Of a stretch of 64,000 bases of DNA, positions 16,992 to 28,897 are shown one piece after another (the stretch's first letter is position 1; each line of letters starts with the position of its first letter). Location of the stretch: contig NZ_POIZ01000039.1 in NCBI RefSeq assembly GCF_002960425.1, forward strand, positions 1 through 64,000. Direction: 5' to 3'. The position numbers and the translations under genes were made by a program. The DNA comes from Streptococcus suis (GTDB lineage Bacteria; Bacillota; Bacilli; Lactobacillales; Streptococcaceae). A model generated the notes under the pieces. It did not search any database. It was given only the letters and a program-made list of their open reading frames with translations, and was not told where the DNA came from.

Positions 16992-18020
16992 CTATCGTTT
17001 TATTTCACGTGACCCTTTTTTCAATAGCAAATCAATATCTGATTGACTGATGACATTAATGTCCCCTTCAATGGTATGTTTGAATTGAAAACTAGCCATC
17101 CCCAAGTCGAGTATTTCCCGTGGAGATTTTTCCTGTAAATAGCCAAAAATAATTCCTGCTGTAAAAGCATCCCCTGTCCCAACACGGTCCAAAACTTGAA
17201 TGGATTCTTTTTCCGTTTCATATAGAATACCATCTTGATACAAGTATGCCTTCAACAAATATTCATTATTGTAGGTCATTTCCCTCTGGGTAAAAGCAAG
17301 ACCCTGCAAAGAATAGTTCTCTGCTAATCCTTTAACAACCTTCAGCAAGGTATCCTTATCTTCATAAGGACGTTCTAGTCCCAATTCATCCTTCAGATCT
17401 TTTCCAGATTCATTTAAAAGTTGAATAGGCTCTAGGCCAAAGCAGACATCCGCCAATTGCACAAAGGGAGATAGTTTTTCCCTCGCTTCTTCAAAAGAAG
17501 ACCACAAACTTTCGCGATAATTCAAGTCAAAGGAAACCTTAACACCCTGCCCCTTTGCTATTTCCATCAAACGAAAGGCCAGTCGATAAATATTTGGATT
17601 CAAAGCGACCGTTATACCACTGACATGAAACCAATCGATACCGTCAAACATGCCTTCCAAATCATACTCTTCTTCCTTGGATAAGCTAAAGGCAGAATAA
17701 TCACGGTCGTAGGTCACCTGACTAGGCCTAAGCGAAAAACCTTTTTGGTAGTAATAAAGTCCAAGCCTTCCTTTTTTTCGAATCAGATGCTTCTGTCCAA
17801 TCTGCCGTGCAAAGAGAAAGTGTTCTGCCATTTTTCCCACTTCATTCTTAGGCAGTGCCGTCACCAACTCAACTAAATGCCCCAACTGGGCTAAACTAGC
17901 CAAGACATTCAACTCTGAGCCACCAAATTGACATTCTAAACTAGATGCCTGTGTTAAGGTCTGATAATGAGGAGGAGATAGTCGCAATAAAACTTCCCCA
18001 AAAGCCAAAATTTTCTTCAT
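16992..18020 (-). CDS. kdgK: 2-keto-3-deoxygluconate kinase
   Basis: A 342-residue PfkB/ribokinase-family kinase that phosphorylates KDG to KDPG. The N-terminal family region is MKKILAFGEVLLRLSPP, the glycine-rich QFGGSELNV (about 37-45) binds the sugar, and the C-terminal signature RVGTGDAFTAGI carries the catalytic Asp and anion hole. A nearby Y-x-R-D pattern resembles known KDG kinases. The ATG at 18020 follows GGAGG by five bases; the longer frame to 18059 is not supported. It is the second gene of the upper operon and connects uxuA product to the kdgA aldolase. Confidence 0.9.
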   Translation of the reverse strand: MKKILAFGEVLLRLSPPHYQTLTQASSLECQFGGSELNVLASLAQLGHLVELVTALPKNEVGKMAEHFLFARQIGQKHLIRKKGRLGLYYYQKGFSLRPSQVTYDRDYSAFSLSKEEEYDLEGMFDGIDWFHVSGITVALNPNIYRLAFRLMEIAKGQGVKVSFDLNYRESLWSSFEEAREKLSPFVQLADVCFGLEPIQLLNESGKDLKDELGLERPYEDKDTLLKVVKGLAENYSLQGLAFTQREMTYNNEYLLKAYLYQDGILYETEKESIQVLDRVGTGDAFTAGIIFGYLQEKSPREILDLGMASFQFKHTIEGDINVISQSDIDLLLKKGSREIKR

Positions 18021-18082
18021 ACCGCCTCCTAGATGAAAGACCCAGCTGGAATCCTCCAACTAGGTCAGTTATTTGTTACTTA

Positions 18083-19636
18083 TTACTTACCATCGTACTG
18101 GTCTACTTTGTACTTAGTTACATCAACATAATCCATATCAGATAATGGAACGTTTTTCGCAATCGCACGCACACGTTCTTCATCTTTAGCCGCTTTCATA
18201 ACATGGATTTTCTCTTGAATACGAGCCATTTCTTCACGGTCTAGTTTGTAGAATTTCATCAAGAACAAGGATAGGCTCAAAACCGCTACTGGAATCACTG
18301 TCAACAGGACAATCAAGGCCATTCTCAAATCTGTAGAGAAGGCAGTTTCAACAGTTGGGTATTCTTTGCCAAATCCAATAGCTGCTAATACAAAACCAAC
18401 CACCATCGGAGCAAATGAAGAAGCAATTGAGTCCGTCAATGAGAAGATAGTCCCAATCATACCTGACAAGTAACGACCAGATACTGAAGTTTCATAGTCT
18501 GTAATATCTGCACCCATGGTCAATACTAAGCCAGATGGAGCACTAGATGCATAGCGTGCAACAATATAGACAACAAAGAATCCGATTGTATAGAGATTCC
18601 AATTCGTTAAATCTAACATTCCAGGTTCAGCAGACAGAAGCATAACAGCAAGAATAATCAAGCCTGTAATTCCCAGTTGAAGGGCCGTTACATATGCAAA
18701 ACGCAAACCTTTCCGACGAGCCAATTGCGCTGCACCAACTGTTACAAGAATACCTGGCAAAATCAAGAGCATAGACATTTTTCCAGAAAGAGCATAGTCA
18801 CCGAAGATAATACCATACAGCATAACCCCGATAACGGAATCTCCAAACAGTTGAGCAACAAATTTTACAAAAGCTGCAGAGATTGAAAGAACCTGCAAAG
18901 GTTTGTTTCCTTTGATAACTTTCCAGTAGTCTTTCAACTTAGTTTCTTGTGTCTTCTCACCAAGACCAAAGTATTTCTTATTGTCTTTCTCCCAAATACC
19001 GATAATAGCAAGAATACCCAGAACAGCTGAAATAATGACTACACCAAGGAATAACTCTTGGAAGAATCCCGGGGTAAACCCACCATGTTTTGGAACCAAG
19101 GTTCCAGACACAACAACCTGACTACCAGTCATTAACACAGTTGTGGCGATACCATCAACAATGTTAAAAATCGGACGTTGTTTTGGATCATTGGTAAGCG
19201 CAACTTGCCCTGCTTTGGTAATCGTTTGTTGCAATGAATAACCAATTTTATGAATAATTAAAACAACTAGGAACAATGGTAGACGCAAATTTTCGCTAAC
19301 TCCACTTAAGCCTAACATCATAAAGAGTGAGGAAGCTGTAATAATATTCCCTAAAACTAAGATTGGACGGTACTTACCAAACTTAGTATCAGTCTTGTCA
19401 ATGAGAACACCAATTGATGGATCAATAAATCCATCGAAGATACGAATATATCCCATGAGCTGACTAACAAATAGCGCTGCTAAACCAAGTACCCCTGTCG
19501 ATAAATATGTCACAAAAGTGAAGGCAACTAGGTAGATATTGGTCGACGAATTATTCATTGCAAACAATATAATCTGCCATAATTTAGCCTTGTTATAAGT
19601 AACGTCTTCGACACGTTGCTCAACATGTTTTTCCAT
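18083..19636 (-). CDS. GPH-family sugar:cation symporter, probable glucuronide importer
   Basis: A 517-residue membrane protein of the glycoside-pentoside-hexuronide family with about 12 hydrophobic segments. The diagnostic loop DGFIDPSIGVLIDKTDTKFGKYRP (split by function: D-x-x-x-DP and GKYRP) lies near residues 68-91. A charged C-terminal tail of about 70 residues (after VLSLSLFLMKFYKLDREE) is longer than in E. coli UidB and may be regulatory, but lacks the IIA domain of lactose permeases. Substrate is inferred from the operon: beta-glucuronidase, kdgK and the regulator follow it. It is the first gene behind the promoter at 19693-19721; the ATG at 19636 has AGGAGG upstream. Confidence 0.88.
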   Translation of the reverse strand: MEKHVEQRVEDVTYNKAKLWQIILFAMNNSSTNIYLVAFTFVTYLSTGVLGLAALFVSQLMGYIRIFDGFIDPSIGVLIDKTDTKFGKYRPILVLGNIITASSLFMMLGLSGVSENLRLPLFLVVLIIHKIGYSLQQTITKAGQVALTNDPKQRPIFNIVDGIATTVLMTGSQVVVSGTLVPKHGGFTPGFFQELFLGVVIISAVLGILAIIGIWEKDNKKYFGLGEKTQETKLKDYWKVIKGNKPLQVLSISAAFVKFVAQLFGDSVIGVMLYGIIFGDYALSGKMSMLLILPGILVTVGAAQLARRKGLRFAYVTALQLGITGLIILAVMLLSAEPGMLDLTNWNLYTIGFFVVYIVARYASSAPSGLVLTMGADITDYETSVSGRYLSGMIGTIFSLTDSIASSFAPMVVGFVLAAIGFGKEYPTVETAFSTDLRMALIVLLTVIPVAVLSLSLFLMKFYKLDREEMARIQEKIHVMKAAKDEERVRAIAKNVPLSDMDYVDVTKYKVDQYDGK

Positions 19637-19670
19637 CGGAAAGTCCTCCTAAATTTTTCTACGATAAAAT

Positions 19671-19721
19671 CGTAAGCGTTTTCTTTAAGTATATTCTAAT
19701 ATTCATCTGATGATTTGTCAA
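19671..19721 (-). promoter_or_regulatory. Promoter of the GPH-kdgK-uidA-gntR operon with operator and cre site
   Basis: Minus-strand TTGACA (19716-19721), 17-bp spacer, TAGAAT (19693-19698). The spacer contains the palindrome ATTCATCTGATGATT (19701-19715), differing from the kdgA operator only at the central base. The minus-strand AGAAAACGCTTACG (19671-19684) matches the cre consensus at 13 of 14 positions and overlaps the expected start of transcription. The same architecture is used at 14308-14361. Confidence 0.87.
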
Positions 19722-19751
19722 TAGTTTTTGTAAAATTTTTTAATAATAGAC

Positions 19752-19783
19752 AAAAAAAGACGATTATTTGTAAAAAATCGTCT
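19752..19783 (-). terminator. Terminator after endA
   Basis: AGACGAT/ATCGTCT stem (19758-19764 with 19777-19783) followed by seven Ts on the minus strand. It ends the murA-epuA-endA unit before the uronate promoter. Confidence 0.8.
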
Positions 19784-19829
19784 GATATATTCCAATTTAA
19801 AAATATTAAATCATCTGAGAACTTTTCGC

Positions 19830-20666
19830 CTAGTTAGCATGGATTTCCCCACTATGGTAGTTTATACTCAAGCCACTCTGCACATTTGGGACAAATACAT
19901 TGAACTCTAAGCTACCATCAGCTGCTTTTGCTTCTAGATGGCTTCCTACTGGAATCAAGTCATTGTTTTCTGCATAGATTAGGGTAACACGGTAGCGGAC
20001 ACGCTTGTTCTTGTCCAAGGCTTTTCGTACCAAGGTTTCAAAGTAATTCTGACCTGTTGAGGTAGGATCATTGGCTTGGTTAGACCAGGCTGTTTGAACC
20101 GCTATGTTTTTTGGATTGCTTGTTGAGGCATCAAATCCAGCTAGACCACCAATCAAAGCATAGCCAAGCAGATGTCCACGATCAACTGCATGATCATATT
20201 CCCCTGGCAAATCATGAATTTGGTGCCAGCCAGCAGGAGTCCATGATGTACGCCCATTACCAGTTGCTTCACGATCCTTATACTGACGTGTTGACTTAGC
20301 CAATAGGGCATTGGCTACGGTTGGAACCGTTTCTCCCTGCACTGTCTTAGTCTTGTTATCCCCATAAGGTGCACTAGCGACCGAAGCATCTAAATCAGTC
20401 TTATTGCCGTTGATTAGAAAAGCTCCAGCTCCATTCCATTCAATGGAATTCCCAAGTTGTTTCCTTACTTTCTCCGTCAATACCGAACTAGCCAGCTCCT
20501 GGCTAGGTGTAAACTCGCTTGCTTGCGACTGATTGACATAATAAGAATAGTTTGCAGCATTGTCGCTGCTCGTATTATTTAAAAAGTAGCCACCACCAAC
20601 TACAACAATAGTAGCTAACAAACTTAGTAGGCTCATAGCCTGTTTCTTTACATTTTTCTTCGCCAT
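19830..20666 (-). CDS. endA: Membrane-anchored DNA/RNA non-specific endonuclease EndA
   Basis: A 278-residue beta-beta-alpha metal nuclease that degrades DNA at the cell surface. Residues 10-30 form a signal anchor and the rest is extracellular. The catalytic motif DRGH is at 162-165 (general base H165) and the metal-ligand Asn lies in [10 protein letters not shown] (191-200). The block [20 protein letters not shown] matches pneumococcal EndA closely, which serves DNA uptake and escape from neutrophil traps. The ATG at 20666 is preceded by GGGAG; the frame could extend five codons further. Gene order murA-epuA-endA is as in pneumococcus. Confidence 0.92.
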   Translation of the reverse strand: MAKKNVKKQAMSLLSLLATIVVVGGGYFLNNTSSDNAANYSYYVNQSQASEFTPSQELASSVLTEKVRKQLGNSIEWNGAGAFLINGNKTDLDASVASAPYGDNKTKTVQGETVPTVANALLAKSTRQYKDREATGNGRTSWTPAGWHQIHDLPGEYDHAVDRGHLLGYALIGGLAGFDASTSNPKNIAVQTAWSNQANDPTSTGQNYFETLVRKALDKNKRVRYRVTLIYAENNDLIPVGSHLEAKAADGSLEFNVFVPNVQSGLSINYHSGEIHAN

Positions 20667-20695
20667 AAAATCTCCCATCAAAAAAGTAGGTTACC

Positions 20696-20887
20696 CTACT
20701 TTCCTGTAAATTTATTGATTAAATCCTGCCATTTTGCAGGGGATAGGACTGCAAACAAATTATCCCCATCACCAATGACACCATAGCCTACCATAAGTCC
20801 TAAAGCAAAAACCAGTAGGGCTAAAAGTGCTACGATAGCAACCAAAAGCAGATTTTTTCCAACATAGTTCAGATTTTCCTTAAACAT
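20696..20887 (-). CDS. epuA: EpuA-like small membrane protein
   Basis: A 63-residue protein with one hydrophobic segment (about 14-38, [20 protein letters not shown]) and a short extracellular tail. It matches the EpuA family (once mis-named RNA polymerase subunit beta), located between murA and the nuclease endA in streptococci and suggested to assist EndA; the function is not established. The ATG at 20887 overlaps the murA stop by eight bases. The in-frame GTG at 20902 lies within the SD (GTGGAG) and is rejected. Confidence 0.85.
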   Translation of the reverse strand: MFKENLNYVGKNLLLVAIVALLALLVFALGLMVGYGVIGDGDNLFAVLSPAKWQDLINKFTGK

Positions 20888-22163
20888 TTTCACTTTCTCC
20901 ACTTACACGTCTGATGTCAGCGCCAAGTCCTGCCAATTTATCATGGAACCGATAATAACCTCGGTCCAAGTGGGACAATTTCCCAACAATCGTTTCACCT
21001 TCAGCGACCAAACCAGCCAAAATCAAAGCTGCACTTGCCCGCAAATCCGTTGACATCACCTGAGCACCCTGCAAGGTCTGACCACCTGTAATGATAGCTG
21101 TATCACGCAAAATTTCCGAATGCAAGTCCATCCGACGCATCTCTTCTAGATGCTGGAAACGATTTTCAAATACTGTTTCAATCATGGTTGATTCCCCCTT
21201 AGCAACTGCCATAAGGGCTGTAAATTGAGCCTGCATATCTGTTGGGAAACCTGGATGAGGCAAGGTTTTTACAGTTACGGGTTTAAGTTTATCCACTTGC
21301 GAACGAACTCGGATGCCCCCTTCTTCTTCTGTCACTTCAACACCCATTTCTAGCATCTTAGATATGAGAGGACGGTTGTGTTCCCAGACAGCATCCTTGA
21401 CCAAGACATCTCCGCCTGTCATTGCAGCAGCCACCATAAAGGTCCCTGCTTCAATTCGGTCTTGTACTACTTGGTGTTCAGCTCCATGCAGCTGGTCAAC
21501 ACCTGTAATGGTAATGGTTTCTGTACCAGCACCCTTGACCTTGGCACCCATTTTATTGAGGAGAATAGCCAAGTCAACGATTTCTGGTTCCCGCGCAGCA
21601 TTTTCCAAAACAGTCGTACCTTGAGCAAGCGTTGCAGCCATCATTAAGTTTTGCGTAGCCCCAACACTTGGGAAATCAAGATAGATATGAGCCCCCTGCA
21701 ATTTCTCTGCACTCGCCTCAATATAACCCGCACGTTGCTTTATCTTGGCACCAAGTGCCTGCAAGCCCTTCAAATGCAAATCAATTGGACGACTACCGAT
21801 GGTACACCCACCCGGCATGGATACCTTAGCATAACCATTGCGAGCCAAAATTGGCCCCAGAATGACAATAGAAGCACGCATCTGGCTTACATACTTATAA
21901 GGTGTTTCGCTACCAAGTTTACCTGTTGCATCAATAGCTATAGTCTTTGTTTCCTCGTCAAATTTGACCCGAACTCCTAAACCACGAACGACATTGTTCA
22001 TGGTATAGACATCTGACAAAATAGGCACTTGAGTTAATTTGGTCTGTCCTTGACTAGCTAATACCGTCGCTGCCAATAAAGGCAGAACAGCATTCTTTGC
22101 ACCTTCGATTTCTACCTGACCCTTCAAGCCAGTTTTACTACCTTTAACAATAATTGTGTCCAT
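20880..22163 (-). CDS. murA: UDP-N-acetylglucosamine 1-carboxyvinyltransferase
   Basis: A 427-residue enzyme that transfers enolpyruvate from PEP to UDP-GlcNAc, the first committed step of peptidoglycan synthesis in the cytosol. The catalytic cysteine is C120 in [16 protein letters not shown], so the enzyme should be fosfomycin sensitive. K23-N24 of EGAKNAVLP and the [15 protein letters not shown] segment near the C-terminus are typical. Streptococci carry two MurA paralogues; the position next to epuA-endA and the ATP synthase operon marks this as the conserved one in that locus. Transcribed with epuA and endA. Confidence 0.95.
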   Translation of the reverse strand: MDTIIVKGSKTGLKGQVEIEGAKNAVLPLLAATVLASQGQTKLTQVPILSDVYTMNNVVRGLGVRVKFDEETKTIAIDATGKLGSETPYKYVSQMRASIVILGPILARNGYAKVSMPGGCTIGSRPIDLHLKGLQALGAKIKQRAGYIEASAEKLQGAHIYLDFPSVGATQNLMMAATLAQGTTVLENAAREPEIVDLAILLNKMGAKVKGAGTETITITGVDQLHGAEHQVVQDRIEAGTFMVAAAMTGGDVLVKDAVWEHNRPLISKMLEMGVEVTEEEGGIRVRSQVDKLKPVTVKTLPHPGFPTDMQAQFTALMAVAKGESTMIETVFENRFQHLEEMRRMDLHSEILRDTAIITGGQTLQGAQVMSTDLRASAALILAGLVAEGETIVGKLSHLDRGYYRFHDKLAGLGADIRRVSGESENV

Positions 22164-22186
22164 TTACTATCCTTTTCTTACTTAAA

Positions 22187-22411
22187 TCACATACTTGCAA
22201 ATGAGCGCCCCACCACCAACAATTCCAAGAAAAAGTTGGATACCAGGTAGCCCAGAGCAATGGCTAAAAAGAGAATGAGCAGGTTAATTTTCTGCTGATT
22301 TTCTCCTGTAACCTTTAACCACCGTGACCAGTCAACTGTTGTCACCAAAAGATGATGGGCCAGATAGATAAACAGTATGTGACTAAAAAATTGTAAAATT
22401 GAAATAATCAT
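22187..22411 (-). CDS. DUF1146 family membrane protein
   Basis: A 74-residue protein with two predicted membrane segments (about 5-24 and 43-66), separated by VDWSRWLKVTGENQQK, which matches DUF1146 (YwzB-like) proteins that are conserved next to atp or murA genes in Firmicutes. Function unknown. The start ATG at 22411 has no Shine-Dalgarno sequence but lies exactly six bases after an extended -10 box, so the mRNA would begin at or next to the AUG. A longer open frame to 22636 overlaps atpC and is rejected. It precedes murA by 23 bases and probably leads that operon. Confidence 0.8.
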   Translation of the reverse strand: MIISILQFFSHILFIYLAHHLLVTTVDWSRWLKVTGENQQKINLLILFLAIALGYLVSNFFLELLVVGRSFASM

Positions 22412-22417
22412 ATTTTC

Positions 22418-22426
22418 ATTATACCA
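22418..22426 (-). promoter_or_regulatory. Extended -10 promoter of the DUF1146-murA-epuA-endA unit
   Basis: TGGTATAAT on the minus strand (TATAAT at 22418-22423) with no convincing -35. The ATG of the DUF1146 gene follows the -10 by six bases, implying a leaderless transcript. Confidence 0.65.
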
Positions 22427-22433
22427 TGAAAAC

Positions 22434-22463
22434 AAAAAATGAGATTGAACCAAGTCCAATCCC
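22434..22463 (-). terminator. Terminator of the ATP synthase operon
   Basis: GGGATTG/CAATCTC stem (22457-22463 with 22441-22447, one G-T pair) and a T-run at 22434-22439 on the minus strand, just after atpC. Confidence 0.75.
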
Positions 22464-22478
22464 ATCTCTTTTAGTGTG

Positions 22479-22895
22479 TTAATGTTTACCAACTCGAATA
22501 CGGTTAATGGCCCTTTGAAGTGCAACTGTAGCACGTTTTTCCAAATCAGCATTGTGGGCCTTATAAGCTTCTTCAAGCTCTCTTTCGGCACGCAACTTAG
22601 CTCGTTCTGCACGACTGATGTCAATATCACGCTCACGCTCTGCTGAGTCCGAAATTACCGTAATCATATTTTTATTGATTTCAATAATCCCACCATTGAC
22701 TGCAATCCAGTCCACGTGATTTTCATCATCAACACGACGAACTTTCATTTCATCAATTTCTAAAACGGCAATCAATTCCTCATGCCCAGGATAGATTCCC
22801 ATTTCCCCCTCAACTGTCTTTACCAAGACAAAGGCTGCATGGTGGTCATATTTCATTCCATCCGGTGTCACAATTTGAACAGTCATTTGTTCCAT
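22479..22895 (-). CDS. atpC: ATP synthase epsilon subunit
   Basis: A 138-residue subunit of the F1 central stalk that couples rotation and can inhibit ATP hydrolysis. The N-terminal beta-sandwich (about 4-87: [27 protein letters not shown]) is followed by a two-helix hairpin (about 90-135, rich in Arg, Ala and Glu). Last gene of the operon, 10 bases after atpD. ATG at 22895 has AGAGG upstream; an internal ATG three codons later is an alternative. Confidence 0.95.
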   Translation of the reverse strand: MEQMTVQIVTPDGMKYDHHAAFVLVKTVEGEMGIYPGHEELIAVLEIDEMKVRRVDDENHVDWIAVNGGIIEINKNMITVISDSAERERDIDISRAERAKLRAERELEEAYKAHNADLEKRATVALQRAINRIRVGKH

Positions 22896-22905
22896 AGGCC
22901 ACCTC

Positions 22906-25210
<2,305 letters not shown>

Positions 25211-25221
25211 TATTCACTCCT

Positions 25222-26724
25222 TTACTTAAAGACAGACTGGTCTTTGAAGGCTTGAATAGCAGCATTCAACTCATCTGTATCGGGAAGGTCCTTCGTCGTA
25301 CGAATGACATCCAAAAGACTATCATAATGCAAATCAAAATATACGTATAGCTCTTCTTCAAATGCCAAAATATCATCAATTGGCACTGAATCCAAGAAGC
25401 CGTTTGTCAAAGCATATAAAATCAAGACCTGTTTTTCAACTGGAAGTGGCTTATGCAAGGGCTGTTTCAAGACTTCGACAGTCCGACGACCTCGGTTGAG
25501 TTTAGCCTGAGTAGCCGCATCCAAATCGGAACCAAATTGCGTAAACGCCTCTAATTCACGGTAAGAAGCCAAGTCGATACGAAGGGTACCAGCAACCTTT
25601 TTCATGGCCTTAATCTGTGCAGAGCCACCAACACGCGATACGGAAGAACCCGCATCAATGGCTGGACGGATACCAGAGTTAAACAAGTCATCCTTCAAGA
25701 AGATTTGTCCATCCGTGATTGAAATCACGTTAGTCGCTATATAGGCTGAAATATCACCTGCCTGGGTTTCGATAAATGGCAGAGCTGTAATCGATCCACC
25801 ACCTAACTCATCTGAAACCTTGGCTGAACGCTCAAGCAAGCGGCTGTGCAAGTAGAATACATCACCTGGGTAGGCTTCACGACCTGGAGGACGACGAAGC
25901 AAGAGGGACAATTCACGATAAGCAACCGCTTGTTTTGACAAATCATCGTAGACAATCAAAACGTGCTTGCCTTCATACATGAACTCTTCTGCCATGGCAA
26001 CGCCGGCATAAGGAGCCAAGAAAAGCAATGGAGAAGGTTGAGAAGCAGATGCCGTCACGACGATTGTGTAATCCAAGGCACCATATTGGCGAAGGGTTTC
26101 AACCTGCGTACGAACTGTTGATTCTTTCTGACCAATGGCAACGTAGATACAAATCATATCCTTGCCTTTTTGGTTGAGAATAGCATCAATGGCTACAGAT
26201 GTCTTCCCTGTCTGACGGTCACCGATGATCAATTCACGCTGACCTCGACCAATTGGAACCAAAGCATCAATAGCCTTCAGACCAGTTTGCAACGGCTCAT
26301 TTACTGATTTCCGTTGCATAACACCTGGCGCTGGGTACTCGATTGGACGGGTTTTAGTCGTACGAATGTCACCAAGACCATCCACTGGTTGCCCAAGTGG
26401 ATTGATGACACGACCAATCAAGGCTGAGCCAACTGGCACTTCCATGATTTTACCAGTCCGACGAACAACAGAACCCTCACGGATATCTGTAAATTCACCA
26501 AGAATGATGATACCAACATCGTTGGTTTCTAAGTTTTGGGCCATACCAATGGTGCCATTTTCAAATACCAAAAGCTCTCCACTCATGGCATTGTCAAGAC
26601 CTTGCGCACGGGCGATACCGTCACCAATGTAGGTTACGACACCAGTTTCTGTATAGTCAAAGTCAGGCTGAAAGCCTTCAATTTGTTGTTTTAGTAAAGC
26701 GCTAATTTCTTGTGCATTTATCAA
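25222..26724 (-). CDS. atpA: ATP synthase alpha subunit (TTG start)
   Basis: A 500-residue non-catalytic nucleotide-binding subunit. Walker A is [11 protein letters not shown] (about 168-178) and the signature [14 protein letters not shown] occurs near 360. The frame allows only TTG (26722-26724) as start that gives the family N-terminus (M)[10 protein letters not shown]; the family usually has ATG GCA ATT AAC here. The SD is weak (GAAAGTGG), so translation may depend on coupling with atpH, 22 bases upstream. The alpha subunit is needed in three copies per complex, so this weak start is notable. Confidence 0.96.
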   Translation of the reverse strand: MINAQEISALLKQQIEGFQPDFDYTETGVVTYIGDGIARAQGLDNAMSGELLVFENGTIGMAQNLETNDVGIIILGEFTDIREGSVVRRTGKIMEVPVGSALIGRVINPLGQPVDGLGDIRTTKTRPIEYPAPGVMQRKSVNEPLQTGLKAIDALVPIGRGQRELIIGDRQTGKTSVAIDAILNQKGKDMICIYVAIGQKESTVRTQVETLRQYGALDYTIVVTASASQPSPLLFLAPYAGVAMAEEFMYEGKHVLIVYDDLSKQAVAYRELSLLLRRPPGREAYPGDVFYLHSRLLERSAKVSDELGGGSITALPFIETQAGDISAYIATNVISITDGQIFLKDDLFNSGIRPAIDAGSSVSRVGGSAQIKAMKKVAGTLRIDLASYRELEAFTQFGSDLDAATQAKLNRGRRTVEVLKQPLHKPLPVEKQVLILYALTNGFLDSVPIDDILAFEEELYVYFDLHYDSLLDVIRTTKDLPDTDELNAAIQAFKDQSVFK

Positions 26725-26745
26725 AAGAACACCACTTTCTATTTT

Positions 26746-27279
26746 CTAAAGTTTTTTTCTAACATCCTTCAATTGTGTCCGAACACTTGCATCGATGACC
26801 TTGTGGTTAACACTCACAATGAAACCACCAAGTAGACTTTGGTCTAATTCTTCGATGATAGTTCGTACACGCAAGGAGAATCGTTCTTCCACTAACTGAC
26901 GTAGTCGATCTTTTTGCACCTCAGTCAAGGGATAAACGGAAACCACATGGGCTTCAAATTCATTTTTAAATTTACTGATTTGTAAACGGACACGCTCTAG
27001 TGTTTCCAGTAGCAAGTCTGCATGCCCATCACGAATAATATCCTCAATCAAATCATTGATTTGCCAGAAACTTGATTGGCGAACGGTTCGTACGAATGCA
27101 GCTTTTTCCTCTCTTGATACCGTAGCAGACAACAAGAGACGATTAAGCTTGCTATCATGGATAATCGTAATCAATTCAGAAAGCTGGTCATACATTTCCC
27201 AAATTTCTGCATGATCACTGACTTTTTCAACAAATGATAGAGCGTATTTTTGCACAAGGGCATTTTCTCTAGCGTTCAT
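26746..27279 (-). CDS. atpH: ATP synthase delta subunit
   Basis: A 177-residue subunit that ties the F1 head to the peripheral b-stalk. An all-helical N-terminal domain (about 1-105) is followed by the conserved C-terminal [17 protein letters not shown]-type segment and [30 protein letters not shown], the OSCP signature. Its ATG directly follows the atpF stop codon (TAGATG), with GGGAG upstream. Confidence 0.95.
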   Translation of the reverse strand: MNARENALVQKYALSFVEKVSDHAEIWEMYDQLSELITIIHDSKLNRLLLSATVSREEKAAFVRTVRQSSFWQINDLIEDIIRDGHADLLLETLERVRLQISKFKNEFEAHVVSVYPLTEVQKDRLRQLVEERFSLRVRTIIEELDQSLLGGFIVSVNHKVIDASVRTQLKDVRKKL

Positions 27280-27786
27280 CTACTTTTCTCCCAGCTTATC
27301 CAAATAACGATCAATCAAATTGCTGTGGGCTGCCTGGTCTAGGTCTTCTAAAATGATTTTACCTGCCAAATCAACAGCTAATTCAGCGACTTGAACACGC
27401 AAGTTTTCTTGGGCTTCACGCTTCTCAGCTTCGATTTCCATCTGCGCTTTTTGTTTCAAGCCTTGGATTTCAACTTCTGCCTGTTCAAGAAGTCGTTTTT
27501 TCTCTAGTTTCGCTCGCTCAATAGCGTCTTGAATGATTTTTTGTCCTTCAACACGACCTTGAACCAATTCCTGTTCCCGTTGTTGAACCAGGTTTGAGGC
27601 AGCAGTCAATTTTTCTTCTGCTGCATCAATATCATTTGCAATCTTGTTGGCACGTTCTTCAAAAATGCCCGTAATCTTATTCCAAGCAAAGACACGAATG
27701 AGGATAATCAATATCGCAAACGATGCAGTTACTAAGATGAAGTTTCCAAGAACAGTGCTAGATTGCATTGCTAAAATTGTTGCCAT
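27280..27786 (-). CDS. atpF: ATP synthase b subunit
   Basis: A 168-residue peripheral stalk subunit. One membrane helix (about 8-32, VLGNFILVTASFAILIILIRVFAW) is followed by a long charged coiled coil (about 40-150) that dimerises and reaches F1. The ATG at 27786 is preferred because AAAGGG lies ten bases upstream; the ATG at 27795 is only two bases from that SD. It follows atpB by 21 bases. Confidence 0.94.
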   Translation of the reverse strand: MATILAMQSSTVLGNFILVTASFAILIILIRVFAWNKITGIFEERANKIANDIDAAEEKLTAASNLVQQREQELVQGRVEGQKIIQDAIERAKLEKKRLLEQAEVEIQGLKQKAQMEIEAEKREAQENLRVQVAELAVDLAGKIILEDLDQAAHSNLIDRYLDKLGEK

Positions 27787-27807
27787 ATTTTTCATTCCCT
27801 TTCTTAT

Positions 27808-28521
27808 CTAACCATGACCATGGATTTTTTTATTCAAGTACATGGACACTAGCATGACAAATACATAGCCTTGCAAACACGAAATGAAGACAGAAAATGC
27901 TGTCCAAACAATGTTTAGAGCAAAGGCGATTGGATAGGCCACTGCACTTTGTTGTGATAATTGAAGAAGAAGTGAAACCAATACCTCACCTGCATAAATA
28001 TTACCGTATAAACGTAAAGCAAGTGATGCAAGGTTGGTAATCTCTTCTAAAATGTTCATCGGTGTCATTGCCCAGGGAGTTACAAAATCTTTTATATATT
28101 GCTTAAACCCTCTGCGGCGAATGCCCTCAACATGACAAAATACAGTTGCGATGGTTGCTAGTCCAAAATCGTAGGCCATATTGGCTGTCGGTGAGGTCCA
28201 CAAATTGTGTCCCTCTGCGGTTTCCAACTTGGTCATCAATCCCAAGTTATTGGCTACCAAAAGAAAGGTAAAGACGGTAAAGAAGAACAAGGCATACCTT
28301 TTAGCATCTTCGTCACCCAAGTTTCCTTTTGTAAAATTGATGGTCAGCTCATAAACATACTCAAGGACATTTTGTTTGCCCTTGGGTTTGAGTTCCATCT
28401 TACGACTAGCCCAAAAAACAAGTAAGAAAATAGTGAGAATGGTAATGACAGAAACCAATACCATGGTCAAGTCAAAGGTTACGGGACCAAGGGTAAGGGT
28501 TGGACTTAAATGTTCTTCCAA
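27808..28521 (-). CDS. atpB: ATP synthase a subunit
   Basis: A 237-residue integral membrane subunit that forms the proton half-channels. Several hydrophobic helices are visible; the essential Arg lies in [22 protein letters not shown] (about 165-186), and the last helix ends in [14 protein letters not shown]. Located between atpE (35 bases) and atpF. The ATG at 28521 is preceded by GGAGG. Confidence 0.95.
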   Translation of the reverse strand: MEEHLSPTLTLGPVTFDLTMVLVSVITILTIFLLVFWASRKMELKPKGKQNVLEYVYELTINFTKGNLGDEDAKRYALFFFTVFTFLLVANNLGLMTKLETAEGHNLWTSPTANMAYDFGLATIATVFCHVEGIRRRGFKQYIKDFVTPWAMTPMNILEEITNLASLALRLYGNIYAGEVLVSLLLQLSQQSAVAYPIAFALNIVWTAFSVFISCLQGYVFVMLVSMYLNKKIHGHG

Positions 28522-28556
28522 TGGAGGTTCCCCCCTTTTCTAATTCTCTTGATGTA

Positions 28557-28757
28557 CTAACGCAAAACAAATGCCATAGCCAAGGTAACGAAGAAAGTAC
28601 CCTCGATAAAGGCAACACCCAAGAATACACCAGCCATCAACTTGCTTTGCATTTCAGGTTGACGTGCAGTTGCGCTAAGGTAAGAAGCTACCAACAAACC
28701 CTCACCAATACTAACACCAAGACAGGCCAAACCTAAGGCCAATGCGCCTAAACTCAT
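28557..28757 (-). CDS. atpE: ATP synthase c subunit
   Basis: A 66-residue rotor ring subunit made of two membrane helices joined by the polar loop ARQPE (31-35). The proton-carrying carboxylate is E52 in AFIEGTFF. A second acidic residue, E19, lies in the first helix (SIGEGLLV), as in other streptococcal c subunits. First gene of the operon, which is the streptococcal order (c-a-b-delta-alpha-gamma-beta-epsilon) and lacks an atpI gene. AAGGAG precedes the ATG. Confidence 0.96.
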   Translation of the reverse strand: MSLGALALGLACLGVSIGEGLLVASYLSATARQPEMQSKLMAGVFLGVAFIEGTFFVTLAMAFVLR

Positions 28758-28791
28758 AACGAATTCTCCTTTTAAAATTTAATACCATGTA

Positions 28792-28820
28792 AGAATACTC
28801 CTAAAACATCTATTTGTCAA
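28792..28820 (-). promoter_or_regulatory. Promoter of the atp operon
   Basis: TTGACA (28815-28820), 17-bp spacer and TATTCT (28792-28797) on the minus strand. A weak cre-like TGGAAGCGTTTAAT (28835-28848) lies upstream of the -35, where CcpA would activate rather than repress; this is only suggestive. Confidence 0.78.
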
Positions 28821-28860
28821 GAAAATACCGCTATTGGAAGCGTTTAATTCGTTATTGAAA

Positions 28861-28891
28861 AATAAAAAGAAAAGACCTTGTCGTCTTTTCT
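28861..28891 (-). terminator. Terminator after dagK
   Basis: Perfect AGAAAAGAC/GTCTTTTCT stem (28868-28876 with 28883-28891) and Ts on the minus strand. Confidence 0.8.
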
Positions 28892-28897
28892 TCCTAT

